Shown one piece after another: positions 51,830 to 60,170 of a DNA stretch of 64,000 nucleotides. The notes under the pieces are model-generated. The model searched no databases and was not told the DNA's origin. It saw nothing but the letters and a program-made list of their open reading frames with translations. Location of the stretch: assembly GCF_014202505.1 (NCBI RefSeq), contig NZ_JACHGW010000004.1, forward strand, positions 620,001 through 684,000, read 5' to 3'. The position numbers and the translations under genes are program-made. Within the stretch, counting starts at the first letter, position 1, and each line of letters opens with the position of its first letter. This DNA is from Armatimonas rosea (GTDB lineage Bacteria > Armatimonadota > Armatimonadia > Armatimonadales > Armatimonadaceae).

Positions 51830-51928
51830 AGTCCCCGGCAGCAGGGAGGGAGCGCTCGTTTCTCCGCGCCCACGGGGCGCTCCCTAAATCTGTGCCGGGT
51901 AATTTATTGCCCGGCGCATGCCCGGCTA
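51819..51928. repeat. palindromic repeat family C, copy 1
   Basis: About 110 bp with GC-rich palindromes (CCGGGGGCTGAAGTCCCCGG; GCGCCCACGGGGCGCTCC; GCCGGGTAATTTATTGCCCGGC). It contains the stop codons of both converging flanking genes. Copy 2 at 55234-55365 is similar but inverted. Confidence 0.85.
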
Positions 51929-52513
51929 ACGCCCAAACCGAAAGCGCTGGACTTCCAGGTGACTGGCGACCGTGCGAAATCCGAACCAGCCGCGCAGGTA
52001 GGGCTCGGGATCGTCGTAGGTGAAGAGAGTCTTGCCGTCGCGGGCGTACTCGATGTGCTTTCCGCTGGCGACGATACGAATTTTTTGCTTGACGTTGGGC
52101 CGTAGTAGGGTCTCGGGGGCGCTCAAGTCGTGCTCAGGGAGGAGCGGGCGGTTCCCCGCCTGGCCGATATAGCGCCGAAACCGCGTCGTCGTGTTGGCAT
52201 TGCCGCCCAGCCCGACATAGTAGCACTTCAGCGTGTCGTAGCTGGCAAAGGCCCCGTTGCGCTTGACTCGGGTTGGGTCGTCTTGGCTCATCCAGAAGCA
52301 GTTCAGGTCGCTCACCCGGTCGTTGGGGCCGCCTTGGGAGATCGCGGTCGCCTCGTACTCGATCGTCACCGGCCCGGTCAATTCGTGGCGAAACCAGACC
52401 GTGCAGCCCTTGGGGACATCGATCACAAGCTTGTTTTTCTGCGCCGTGACAGTCCCGCCCGCCTCCAGCTCCACCAGCCAGTTGTCTAGATTCTTGAAAA
52501 CGTCTTTTTGCAT
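51926..52513 (-). CDS. DUF6250-like beta-sandwich protein
   Basis: 195 residues from the ATG at 52513, whose A overlaps the stop of the preceding lyase gene (TGATG coupling). WFRHELTGPVTIEYEATAISQGGPNDRVSDLNCFWMSQDDP, LKCYYVGLGGNANTTTRFRRYIG and KHIEYARDGKTLFTYDDPEPYLRGWFGFRTVASHLEVQRFRF are a concanavalin-like sandwich often found next to, or fused with, pectin-degrading enzymes. No signal peptide on this reading. The stop codon lies inside a palindromic repeat. Confidence 0.75.
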   Translation of the reverse strand: MQKDVFKNLDNWLVELEAGGTVTAQKNKLVIDVPKGCTVWFRHELTGPVTIEYEATAISQGGPNDRVSDLNCFWMSQDDPTRVKRNGAFASYDTLKCYYVGLGGNANTTTRFRRYIGQAGNRPLLPEHDLSAPETLLRPNVKQKIRIVASGKHIEYARDGKTLFTYDDPEPYLRGWFGFRTVASHLEVQRFRFGR

Positions 52514-55173
52514 CAGCGCCCCCGCCGCCCCGGTTTCGCCACGGGCAGTGTTGGGGGAAGAAACTCCCCGATCAGTGCGAGGTTCTGGATCGCAGCGAGG
52601 CCCCACTGCGATGACGCATTCGTAGAGAGCCCGAAGCCCTCCTCCACGGGGTTGAGCACTGCGGGGCCGGTGATCTTCGTGAACGCAAGCTCGGTGTGGA
52701 CGCCGTAGCCCGCCGCACCGCTGAAGAACTCCTGCCACGCACGCTCGGCGAGGGCTTTGTCACCCTTGCGCTTGGCGGCGTAGGCCGTGGCGCGGGAGTG
52801 GGACTCGCCCAGGTTGAGCGGCTTGCCCCCGTGGGGAGCGTTGTACCAGATACAGTAGTCCAGCCACGCCTTCTCGTACTCGGGCACGGTGAGGAGCGCG
52901 AGAAGCTCGGAGTTGAGCTCGATCGCCCCAAAGACCGCACTGAGGTGGGAGACACTCTCCTTGTCACCGGGTCCGACAAAGCGCCCTGTGGTGAGGTCGT
53001 AGCGCCCCCCGCCCGAGCGCCAGCCCAGCGGGAGCGCACCGAGGCTCTGCATCCCCGCGACCAAGCGATCCCGCCAGTGGGTGTCGCCGGTGCGCTCCCA
53101 CTCGGTCAGCCAGGCGGCGGCCAGCGAGCACCACTCCGTCCCGATTCCCATGTTCACCTGATGGGTCGGGCAGGCCGGATCGGGAGCCTGCGGCGAGTCA
53201 CCGGGCGCGAGCTTGCGGCCAATCTTCACCGTCAGCAGGCGCTCGTCGCTGTGGAGCAAGTCGCGCAGGAGATCGCCCGTGCGCTCATCGGCGGTGAGGT
53301 AGTAGTAGAAGCGCTTGTAGGCCGCCGTGCTCACCCGCGGCTGCTTGGAGCTATCGCCCCAGTGCTGGACATTGTGGCGCGAGCCAAAGCCCGCGAAGCG
53401 CCCGATGTGGTGGACATCCACCTCCGACGTGTGCCGGGTCATGGCCTCGGCGAGGCGGAAGATATCGGCGCGGCCCGTGCGTAGGAAGCTGGTCCAGAGC
53501 CACAGATCGGGCGAGAGCTCGGAGTTGGCCCAGGCAAAGCCGCCGATATCGTACTTCCACTCGTGGCGGTCGGTGTCGTAGCTGTGCATCACATCGCCGT
53601 AGTCCCAGAAGCCGTACCAGCGCCGCTGCTCCGGCTGACGCAGGTAGGTTTCGAGGAGATAGTCGAGCTGGTCCTCGATCGCTTTCTTGGTAGGTGTGCT
53701 CCGATCCGGCAGGCTCCAGTCCCCCAAGACCCCCGCGGCATGGAGGTGTGCGGGAGAGACTGCAAGCTGTGGGGGGCGGCGGACGACCTCGGTGAGGGTA
53801 TTGAGCCACTCGCGGCTGGGAGTGGTCTCCAGCGCCCACAGAAAGAGCTCGCTGGTGCGGGCGACTCCGTAGGGTGAGCCCCAGCCCTTCTCGTAGTCCT
53901 CGTAGGTGACATCCAGCCCCTCAAGTTCTTGGGCGTGTGTCTCCATCCCGAGGCCATCGTGGTAGAAACGCAGGTCCATCGGGCCGGCATCAGGCGCGTA
54001 GAGCCAGGCCGTGACCGTCGCTCTCTCGCTAGCCCCCCCCCGAATATCGAGCTGGGTCGGGTGGCGCTGCCAGAAGTCCCGCAGCCCCAGCACCACGCCT
54101 CCGAGAGAGACGACCCCGCTGGCTCGTCTCCCCGCCGCAGCACGCACCCAGGCATGGCCGGGCTTGGTGCGCTTGCGAATCTGAAAGCCATCCGCACTAA
54201 GCTGGGAAAGCGTGAAGTCCCCCCACGCCGGGATGCGCTCCAGGTTCTTGGCGACATTTTGGGCGAGCTCCCCGGCCGGTTTCCCCTCGATTTGGTTTGT
54301 CCGTGCCGCCTGGCCTGGATCGCGCCGCAGGCCCGTGAGAGGGCGCACAGCCTCGGCAAAGAGCCCCTTCTCCTCCCCCGCGAAGCGCACATGCCGGTCG
54401 TGGAGGGGCTCCGTCTGTGGCACCGTAAAGCGCACGCCAAGGCCACTTAAAAAGTCTTTGTTCTCATCGCCATCGAAGATAAAGCTATGGACAATACGAA
54501 TACTCTCCGCGCCAGCGAAGAAGTAAAGCCGCACGGTAAAGGGAAGCCAGCCACTGTGCCGGCCCTCGATCTTCACCACGACGCGTACCGGCCCTGCCTG
54601 CTCTACCGTGAGCAGCTCGACCTTCCCCACACGCCTCTCCTGTTGCTGCGTCCCTCCTACTTCCGCAAGCTCGGGAGCATTACAGCGGAGGCTGACAAGC
54701 TGTCCTTGCTCTAGCACCACGCGCCCACCACGCTCCAGCGCCGTGAGAAAGACCTCCCCTGTCCGCGGGAGAGTCGCCCGAAGCACCCCGGTATCCACCA
54801 CAATCGTGTTGCTGGTCTCTTGAACCGTCACGGCCTTAGGGGGCGCGGACGCTTGACCAGACATAAGGCGCAGTTTTTTTAAGGGAAGCGTGGAGGCACC
54901 CAACGCATGGGCGCTCCACTTCAGCGATCCATCCGGCCAGGTTGCCAGGGGCCAGCTCTGCACGGGATACCTCCCGCCGTCGCTATCCACGATCGCAAAT
55001 ATCTGGTTTCGCGGCTGGGTTCCTTGTTTCCAGGGCACCCCCAGGGTTGCCCCAGGACAGTAAGTGGGTACCCCTTCCAGCCAGCGCAGCTCAATCCCCT
55101 CTTGCGCCTCCGCTGCCGTCACAGGCAGGGCGGCAGTCAGGGCCGCGCTCGTCACAAACTCTCGTCGGGACAT
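52513..55173 (-). CDS. exo-rhamnogalacturonan lyase-like (PcRGLX/YetA) family protein, secreted
   Basis: 886 residues. A Tat-type signal (MSRREFVTSAALTAALPVTAAEAQ) precedes the PcRGLX/YetA three-domain layout: an N-terminal sandwich with RWLEGVPTYCPGATLGVPWKQGTQP, a middle domain (FTVRLYFFAGAESIRIVHSFIFDGDENKDFLSGLGVRF), and an alpha/alpha barrel (WYGFWDYGDVMHSYDTDRHEWKYDIGGFAWANSELSPDLWLW, GIGTEWCSLAAAWLTEWERTGD). These enzymes remove disaccharide units from rhamnogalacturonan I. Start: the ATG at 55173 lies 7 nt after GGGAGAGAG; an upstream ATG at 55191 is possible. Coupled to the DUF6250-like gene; both are bracketed by inverted family C repeats. Confidence 0.85.
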   Translation of the reverse strand: MSRREFVTSAALTAALPVTAAEAQEGIELRWLEGVPTYCPGATLGVPWKQGTQPRNQIFAIVDSDGGRYPVQSWPLATWPDGSLKWSAHALGASTLPLKKLRLMSGQASAPPKAVTVQETSNTIVVDTGVLRATLPRTGEVFLTALERGGRVVLEQGQLVSLRCNAPELAEVGGTQQQERRVGKVELLTVEQAGPVRVVVKIEGRHSGWLPFTVRLYFFAGAESIRIVHSFIFDGDENKDFLSGLGVRFTVPQTEPLHDRHVRFAGEEKGLFAEAVRPLTGLRRDPGQAARTNQIEGKPAGELAQNVAKNLERIPAWGDFTLSQLSADGFQIRKRTKPGHAWVRAAAGRRASGVVSLGGVVLGLRDFWQRHPTQLDIRGGASERATVTAWLYAPDAGPMDLRFYHDGLGMETHAQELEGLDVTYEDYEKGWGSPYGVARTSELFLWALETTPSREWLNTLTEVVRRPPQLAVSPAHLHAAGVLGDWSLPDRSTPTKKAIEDQLDYLLETYLRQPEQRRWYGFWDYGDVMHSYDTDRHEWKYDIGGFAWANSELSPDLWLWTSFLRTGRADIFRLAEAMTRHTSEVDVHHIGRFAGFGSRHNVQHWGDSSKQPRVSTAAYKRFYYYLTADERTGDLLRDLLHSDERLLTVKIGRKLAPGDSPQAPDPACPTHQVNMGIGTEWCSLAAAWLTEWERTGDTHWRDRLVAGMQSLGALPLGWRSGGGRYDLTTGRFVGPGDKESVSHLSAVFGAIELNSELLALLTVPEYEKAWLDYCIWYNAPHGGKPLNLGESHSRATAYAAKRKGDKALAERAWQEFFSGAAGYGVHTELAFTKITGPAVLNPVEEGFGLSTNASSQWGLAAIQNLALIGEFLPPTLPVAKPGRRGR

Positions 55174-55233
55174 CACGATGCTCTCTCCCATAAACCGGTT
55201 TTCCCGATAGTGTACCTTGATTTTGCCGGAGAT

Positions 55234-55365
55234 GGCCGGGCAGTAAATTACCCGCCTCGGATTTAGGGAGCGCCCCGTGGGCGCGGAGAGCGCTTATTTC
55301 TCTGCGCCCACGGGGCGCTCCTCTCTTCCTGCCGGGGACTTTCAGCCCCCGGCTAATGCCCGGTC
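55234..55365. repeat. palindromic repeat family C, copy 2
   Basis: About 132 bp, inverted with respect to copy 1 at 51819-51928. A large central hairpin pairs GAGCGCCCCGTGGGCGC with GCGCCCACGGGGCGCTC. It lies 4 bp beyond the stop codon of the minus-strand PSCyt1-type gene. Confidence 0.85.
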
Positions 55366-55368
55366 AGC

Positions 55369-58300
55369 CTAGCGCTTCCAGATAGTCGTATCGAGGTTGA
55401 GAATCGCTTGGGCCACGGACGCGGCGGCGGCTACCTCGACCGGATTTAGAGCAGGATCGGCCTTCTTCTCCCCCACAGCCAGGAGCTTTGCCGCGCTCGC
55501 CGCATCCGACGAGAAGAGCTGGCGCTCGGTGGCGTAGAGCTGCTCCAGGAGCCGGGCCTCGGTAGGAGTGGGGAAGCGGGTGGCGAGGGTGCGGAAGGCA
55601 AAGACGACACGCTGGGAGTCGGTGGTGCCGCCCTCCTTGACGATCCTCTCGCCCAGCACCCGCGCCGCCTCGACAAACTGCGGGTCGTTGAGGAGCACGA
55701 GCGCCTGGAGCGGCGTGCTGGTGCTCTGGCGACGTGCGGTACAAACCTCGCGCCCGCTGGCGTCAAAGGCCATCATGTTGGGCATGGGCGCAGTGCGCTT
55801 CCAGACCGTGTAGAGCGAGCGCCGGTAGAGATCCCCCCCAACACTCTGCCGGTAGCCCGGGCTCATGGTGTTGGCCTCCCGCCAGAGATCGCCAGGCTGG
55901 TAGGGGCTCACGGGCGGCCCCCCGAGGCGCGTGTCGAGCAGGCCACTGGCAGCAAGGGCCACATCACGAATGGTCTCCGCGGAGAGCCGATAGCTCGGGC
56001 CGCGTGCCAGGAGGATGTTCTGGGGATCGCGCTTTTGGAGCTCGGGGCGCTGGGCACTGCTCTGGCGGTAGGTGGCAGAGAGAACCAGCTGCTTCACAAG
56101 ACGCTTGACACTCCAGTCGCGCTGGAAGTCCTTGGCGAGCCAGTCGAGGAGCTCGGGGTGGCTGGGCAGGCGCCCCTGAATCCCAAAGTCCTCGCTGGTC
56201 TCGACCAGCCCACGCCCAAAGAGCTGCTGCCAGAAGCGATTGACCGCGACCCGCGCCGTGAGCGGGTGGTCCGGGCGCGTCAGCCACCTCGCCAGCGCCA
56301 GCCGATCCACGCGGGCTCCCCCACTCGTGGGGGCGGGGGGGGCAGGGGCGAGGGGGGGCAGAAACGCGGGGGTGATGCGACCGACACGGTTCTTATCGGT
56401 CTTGGGGGCATCGTAGGCACCGCGGGCGAGGACATAGCTTGGGCGGGGCGTGGGCAGCTCCTCCATCGCCATCACTTCGAGCATCGGGTCCTCGGCGCGC
56501 CAGACTTTTTCGCGGGCGGCAGTGAGCTTGGCCTGTGCGGCACGGGTCTCAGAGTCAAAGGCGGAGAAGTAGTAGTCACGCAGCATGTCTAGCTGGTCGG
56601 TGCCGCCGAGTTCTGCGGGGGTGAGCGCACGGCTATAGACCGAGAGCTCGTCGATCAGGCCGCCCTTGAAGCCCTTATCCCGGAAACGCTGACCAAAGGC
56701 AAGCGCGTGGGTCCCCGTGCCCTTCCAGATATGGTCACGGAGGATAGTGGTAGAGAAGGGCTTTCCCTCCACGTAGAGCTTCATACCCGCCGCCGTGCTG
56801 GAGCCATCGTAGGTCAGGGTGACGTGCACCCACTCGTTGGCGGGAACAGGGCTCATGGCGCGGATGGCGATAGCGTTGCCGGGCCAGTGGCGCATCATGC
56901 GGGCCTGGAGAATCCCATTCTCGATCATCAGGTCGTAGCCGTACGGGCCGGCATCGGTGCCCGCGCTCGACGTGTAGACCACCACGGGGTCCTTGAGGAT
57001 GCGTGCGTCCTTCATCCAAAAATCAATCGTAAAGGGCGTGTGGCGCGTAAAGCGTGCTTTGTCGCCCAGGTTGATATTGTTCTCCCCGTCGAGCTGGGCG
57101 GCTTTCCCCACTTTGCCCTCTACCAGCGGTACAGTGTCCGCGTGCGGCACACCGTCGAGCGTCTCAAACCCAAAGTGCTCCACCAAGTCAGGACGCCCGC
57201 CATCCTTACGATCCTCCAGCAGACGGCGCTTCAGCCATTCCTGGAACGCGGCTTCGCGGGCTTTCTTCGTCTCCACCAGCGCCGTCTCGGCATCGCGGAC
57301 ACCCTGCTTTGCCTGCTCCAGCGCCTTCTCTTGCTCCGGTGTGGGCAGCAGCACCGACGGTGTCGGGGTGATGCTCCCCGAGTCGTAGAGGCCGTGCTCG
57401 TCGATGGAGTTGAAGAATGCCGAGAGGCCGTAGAAATCACTCTGCTTGATGGGATCGTACTTGTGGTCGTGGCAGCGGGCGCACTCCAGAGTCAGCCCCA
57501 GAAACGCCGTCCCCAAGGTCCGTACCCGGTCTGCGACAGACTCCAAGCGCCACTCCTCGGGGACCGAGCCGCCCTCGTTGGTCATGCGATGCAGGCGATT
57601 AAACGTGGTCGCGAGGCGTGTCTCACGAGTCGCATTGGGCAGCAAGTCCCCCGCGAGCTGCTGGGTGATGAACTGGTCGTAGGGCAGGTTCTTATTGAAG
57701 GCGCTCACCACCCAGTCCCGCCACGGCCAGGTGGTCGAGAGCTGGTCGGACTGGTAGCCGTAGCTGTCGCCATAACGTGCCACATCGAGCCAGGGCAGGG
57801 CCATCTGCTCCCCAAAGTGCGGGCTCGCCAGCAGCCGATCCACGACTCTCTCGTAGGCGCCGGGCGTCTTATCCGCAAAGAACGCATCCGCCTCCGCGAT
57901 ACTCGGCGGCAGCCCGGTCAGGTCCAGGCTCACGCGGCGCAGCCACTCCGCGCGGCTTGCCTCCGGCGAGGGCTTGAGGTTCTCCTTCGCCAGCCGCTGG
58001 CGGATGAACAGGTCGATGGGGTTTGTCGTACCAGCATTGGCATCCCTCCCCCGGCCCCTCCCTTCGCTCTGTTTCCCGCTTCGCGGGGACGAAGGGAGGG
58101 GGGAACCCATCCCCTCTCCCCCTCCTTTCCCCCCACGGAACGTGGGTTTCAGGGGAAGGGAGGGGGCCGGGGGGAGGGATGTCAATACCGGGGCGACAAA
58201 CGCCCAGTGCTTCTCGTAGGCCGCGCCCTCGGCGAGCCACTGCTTGAGGGTCGCGAGCTGGGCTGGGGTGAGGGACTTCTTAGTGTGCACCGGCGGCATG

Positions 58301-58581
58301 TGGAGCGGCGAGTCGGCCTTGGCGCTGACACGCTCCCAGAGGCTTTTCTTGGTCGCCGCATTGGGCTGGTCGAGGCGCAAGCCTGCCTGCCGCGAGCCAG
58401 GGTCGGGGCCGTGGCAGAGGAAGCAGTTCTCGGCAAGGATCGGACGGATGTCACGGGTATAGCTGAGCTTGCCCCCCCTGCCCCCGCTAGGCGGGGGAGA
58501 CTTCTTTTGCGCGTTTGCGCCCGCGAGGAGCGAGAGGACGAGTGGCAGCGATGCCGCGACAATCAGGCGAAGATGGTTCAC
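55369..58581 (-). CDS. PSCyt1/DUF1549/LamG/DUF1553 protein (planctomycete type)
   Basis: 1070 residues from a GTG. Signal peptide ([21 protein letters not shown]); a cytochrome-like PSCyt1 region with CFLCH and [18 protein letters not shown]1549 ([39 protein letters not shown], and [17 protein letters not shown]); a LamG/concanavalin-like insert ([31 protein letters not shown]); DUF1553 ([52 protein letters not shown]). Two palindromic repeats are read through in frame, one before the heme motif and one before DUF1549. TAAAAT ends 6 nt before the GTG, divergent from hisD. The usual DUF1501 partner gene is not adjacent. Role unproven. Confidence 0.88.
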   Translation of the reverse strand: MNHLRLIVAASLPLVLSLLAGANAQKKSPPPSGGRGGKLSYTRDIRPILAENCFLCHGPDPGSRQAGLRLDQPNAATKKSLWERVSAKADSPLHMPPVHTKKSLTPAQLATLKQWLAEGAAYEKHWAFVAPVLTSLPPAPSLPLKPTFRGGKGGGEGMGSPLPSSPRSGKQSEGRGRGRDANAGTTNPIDLFIRQRLAKENLKPSPEASRAEWLRRVSLDLTGLPPSIAEADAFFADKTPGAYERVVDRLLASPHFGEQMALPWLDVARYGDSYGYQSDQLSTTWPWRDWVVSAFNKNLPYDQFITQQLAGDLLPNATRETRLATTFNRLHRMTNEGGSVPEEWRLESVADRVRTLGTAFLGLTLECARCHDHKYDPIKQSDFYGLSAFFNSIDEHGLYDSGSITPTPSVLLPTPEQEKALEQAKQGVRDAETALVETKKAREAAFQEWLKRRLLEDRKDGGRPDLVEHFGFETLDGVPHADTVPLVEGKVGKAAQLDGENNINLGDKARFTRHTPFTIDFWMKDARILKDPVVVYTSSAGTDAGPYGYDLMIENGILQARMMRHWPGNAIAIRAMSPVPANEWVHVTLTYDGSSTAAGMKLYVEGKPFSTTILRDHIWKGTGTHALAFGQRFRDKGFKGGLIDELSVYSRALTPAELGGTDQLDMLRDYYFSAFDSETRAAQAKLTAAREKVWRAEDPMLEVMAMEELPTPRPSYVLARGAYDAPKTDKNRVGRITPAFLPPLAPAPPAPTSGGARVDRLALARWLTRPDHPLTARVAVNRFWQQLFGRGLVETSEDFGIQGRLPSHPELLDWLAKDFQRDWSVKRLVKQLVLSATYRQSSAQRPELQKRDPQNILLARGPSYRLSAETIRDVALAASGLLDTRLGGPPVSPYQPGDLWREANTMSPGYRQSVGGDLYRRSLYTVWKRTAPMPNMMAFDASGREVCTARRQSTSTPLQALVLLNDPQFVEAARVLGERIVKEGGTTDSQRVVFAFRTLATRFPTPTEARLLEQLYATERQLFSSDAASAAKLLAVGEKKADPALNPVEVAAAASVAQAILNLDTTIWKR
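58036..58186. repeat. palindromic repeat inside the PSCyt1/DUF1549 gene (about 150 bp)
   Basis: Inverted arms of about 30 bp (ATTGGCATCCCTCCCC type) at each end, with two inner palindromes (AACCC/GGGTT region and CCCGCTTCGCGGG). Read through in frame on the minus strand as a Pro/Gly/Ser-rich stretch between the PSCyt1 and DUF1549 parts. Confidence 0.8.
58471..58499. repeat. family E-like palindrome between signal peptide and heme motif
   Basis: C7-TG-C5-GCTAGGC-G5, related to 26015-26046 and 30278-30357. It encodes [10 protein letters not shown] in the PSCyt1 protein, the same place relative to signal peptide and heme motif as the repeat in the DUF1592-type gene. Confidence 0.75.
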
Positions 58582-58602
58582 AGAGGGATTTTACCTGCGC
58601 GA

Positions 58603-58608
58603 TACAAT
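58603..58608 (+). promoter_or_regulatory. -10-like hexamer TACAAT before hisD
   Basis: Ends 9 nt before the hisD ATG; no ribosome binding site. The minus-strand TAAAAT of the divergent PSCyt1 gene lies at 58588-58593, so the two promoters are back to back. Confidence 0.55.
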
Positions 58609-58617
58609 ACACACCAT

Positions 58618-59910
58618 ATGCGCCGCCTAGACTTTCGTCCCAACGCCACGGAGCCCGCCACAATCGGCTCCGCCCGTGCCCTCTTCGATACCCGCTTCTC
58701 CGACATTCAGGACTCCGCCGAGCAGACCGTGCGGGAGATCCTCGCGGCGGTCAAGACTGGCGGCGACGCTGCAGTTCTCGACTACACGCGCCGCTTTGAC
58801 TACGCCCAGGCGAGTGCCCTCCGGGTGCCCGAGGCGGCGATTGCAGCGGCGGTGGAGCGCATCCAGGGCACCCCGCTCTGGGGCGCGATGGAAAAATCCG
58901 CGGCCCGGATCGCGGACTTTCACCGGCGGCAGCTCCGCGAGAGCTGGGTGACCCTCTCGACACCGGGGGAGACCCTGGGGCAGAAGATCACAGCGCTACG
59001 CCGCGTGGGGATCTACATTCCGGGTGGCGCGGCGGCCTACCCAAGCACCGTGCTGATGGTCGGGGTTCCGGCGAAGGTCGCGGGGGTGCGCGAGCTCGCC
59101 CTGACCACGCCACCGTCCAAGGAGACCGGCCTCCCGCCCGATGGGACACTCGCGGCAGCGGCGCTGGTGGGAATCACAGAGGTCTACGCGGTCGGTGGGG
59201 CGCAGGCAATTGGGGCGCTGGCCTACGGCACCCAGAGTGTCCCCCGTGTCGATAAGATTGTCGGGCCGGGCAATGTCTATGTCAACCTTGCCAAGCGCCA
59301 GGTCTTTGGCACCGTGGGGATCGACATGCTCGCCGGGCCGAGCGAGGTCGGCGTGCTGGTCGACTCCACCACCGACCCGGAGACCGCCGCCCGTGAGCTC
59401 ATCTGCCAGACCGAGCACGACCCGCTCAACTCCGCGCTGCTGGCCACCACCAGCGAGGCCACCGCCGAGGCGATCCTGGCCGCGATCGAGCGCCAGCTCT
59501 CCGATCTCCCGCGAGCCGCCGTGGTCCGCCAAGCCCTCGCCGAGCGCTCGTTTCTGGCGCTAACCGAGACCCTCTCCCAAGCGATTGCGGTGGTGAACGC
59601 CTACGCCCCCGAGCACCTGCACGTCCTCTGCGCCGAGCCCTGGAGTGTCCTGCCGCGGATCGAGAACGCCGGGGCGATCCTGCTGGGGCCGCACAGCAAC
59701 GCCGCCCTCGGGGACTATGTCGCGGGGCCGAGCCACACGCTCCCCACCGCCGGCTGCGCCCGGTTTGCCTCACCGCTCAATGTCGATGATTTCCTCAAGA
59801 AGTCCAGTATTGTCGCCTTCGACCAGGAGACCGCCGCCACGCTCGCCGCGCTTGCCCAGACCTTTGGGCGCTACGAAGGACTAGAGGGCCACGCCCGCGC
59901 GGCGGTCTAG
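58618..59910 (+). CDS. hisD: histidinol dehydrogenase
   Basis: 430 residues. Catalyses the last two steps of histidine synthesis, L-histidinol to L-histidine with NAD. GQKITALRRVGIYIPGGAAAYPSTVLM, VYAVGGAQAIGALAYGT, DKIVGPGNVYVNLAKRQVFG, DMLAGPSEV, CQTEHDPLNSALL (zinc-site region), YAPEHLHVL and GDYVAGPSHTLPT are all intact. The frame is open far upstream, but that region is antisense to the PSCyt1-type gene; the ATG at 58618 matches the family start and follows a TACAAT promoter element by 9 nt. No other his genes are adjacent. Confidence 0.97.
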   Translation: MRRLDFRPNATEPATIGSARALFDTRFSDIQDSAEQTVREILAAVKTGGDAAVLDYTRRFDYAQASALRVPEAAIAAAVERIQGTPLWGAMEKSAARIADFHRRQLRESWVTLSTPGETLGQKITALRRVGIYIPGGAAAYPSTVLMVGVPAKVAGVRELALTTPPSKETGLPPDGTLAAAALVGITEVYAVGGAQAIGALAYGTQSVPRVDKIVGPGNVYVNLAKRQVFGTVGIDMLAGPSEVGVLVDSTTDPETAARELICQTEHDPLNSALLATTSEATAEAILAAIERQLSDLPRAAVVRQALAERSFLALTETLSQAIAVVNAYAPEHLHVLCAEPWSVLPRIENAGAILLGPHSNAALGDYVAGPSHTLPTAGCARFASPLNVDDFLKKSSIVAFDQETAATLAALAQTFGRYEGLEGHARAAV

Positions 59911-59948
59911 CGCGGGCCAGGGTGATGAGCCATGTGCACGAATCGTTT

Positions 59949-60082
59949 GCCGCCCATTGAAAATGGACGTCTACAGTGGCGTCGTCCCTCCGCCGCAAAG
60001 CCCGTGCCGGGCTGAGTATGCTCAGCCCGGCACGGGCTTTGCGGCGGAACGCCATTGCAGACGCTGGTTTCTAACCGGCGGT
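59949..60082. repeat. palindromic repeat family B, copy 2
   Basis: Same layout as 46693-46826 in the opposite sense. The centre is a perfect 27-bp hairpin with a 4-nt loop (59990-60016 with 60021-60047). It lies behind hisD and may act as a transcript end, although no T-tract follows. Confidence 0.85.
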
Positions 60083-60170
60083 GTAGCAATTCGTGCAAAT
60101 GGCTTAGTGGTGTATAGCAAATCTTGAGTGGTTCTTAATGCGTTAGTTTGGTACACTAAGTGTTGCTATC

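Noticed and set aside
51819-55365. Composite transposon formed by the two family C repeats
   Set aside because: No transposase, no target-site duplication seen, and the repeats are imperfect; the relation may be coincidental.
56707-58617. Possible long N-terminal extension of hisD
   Set aside because: The open frame is antisense to the PSCyt1/DUF1549 gene; the hisD family start and a promoter element both point to 58618.
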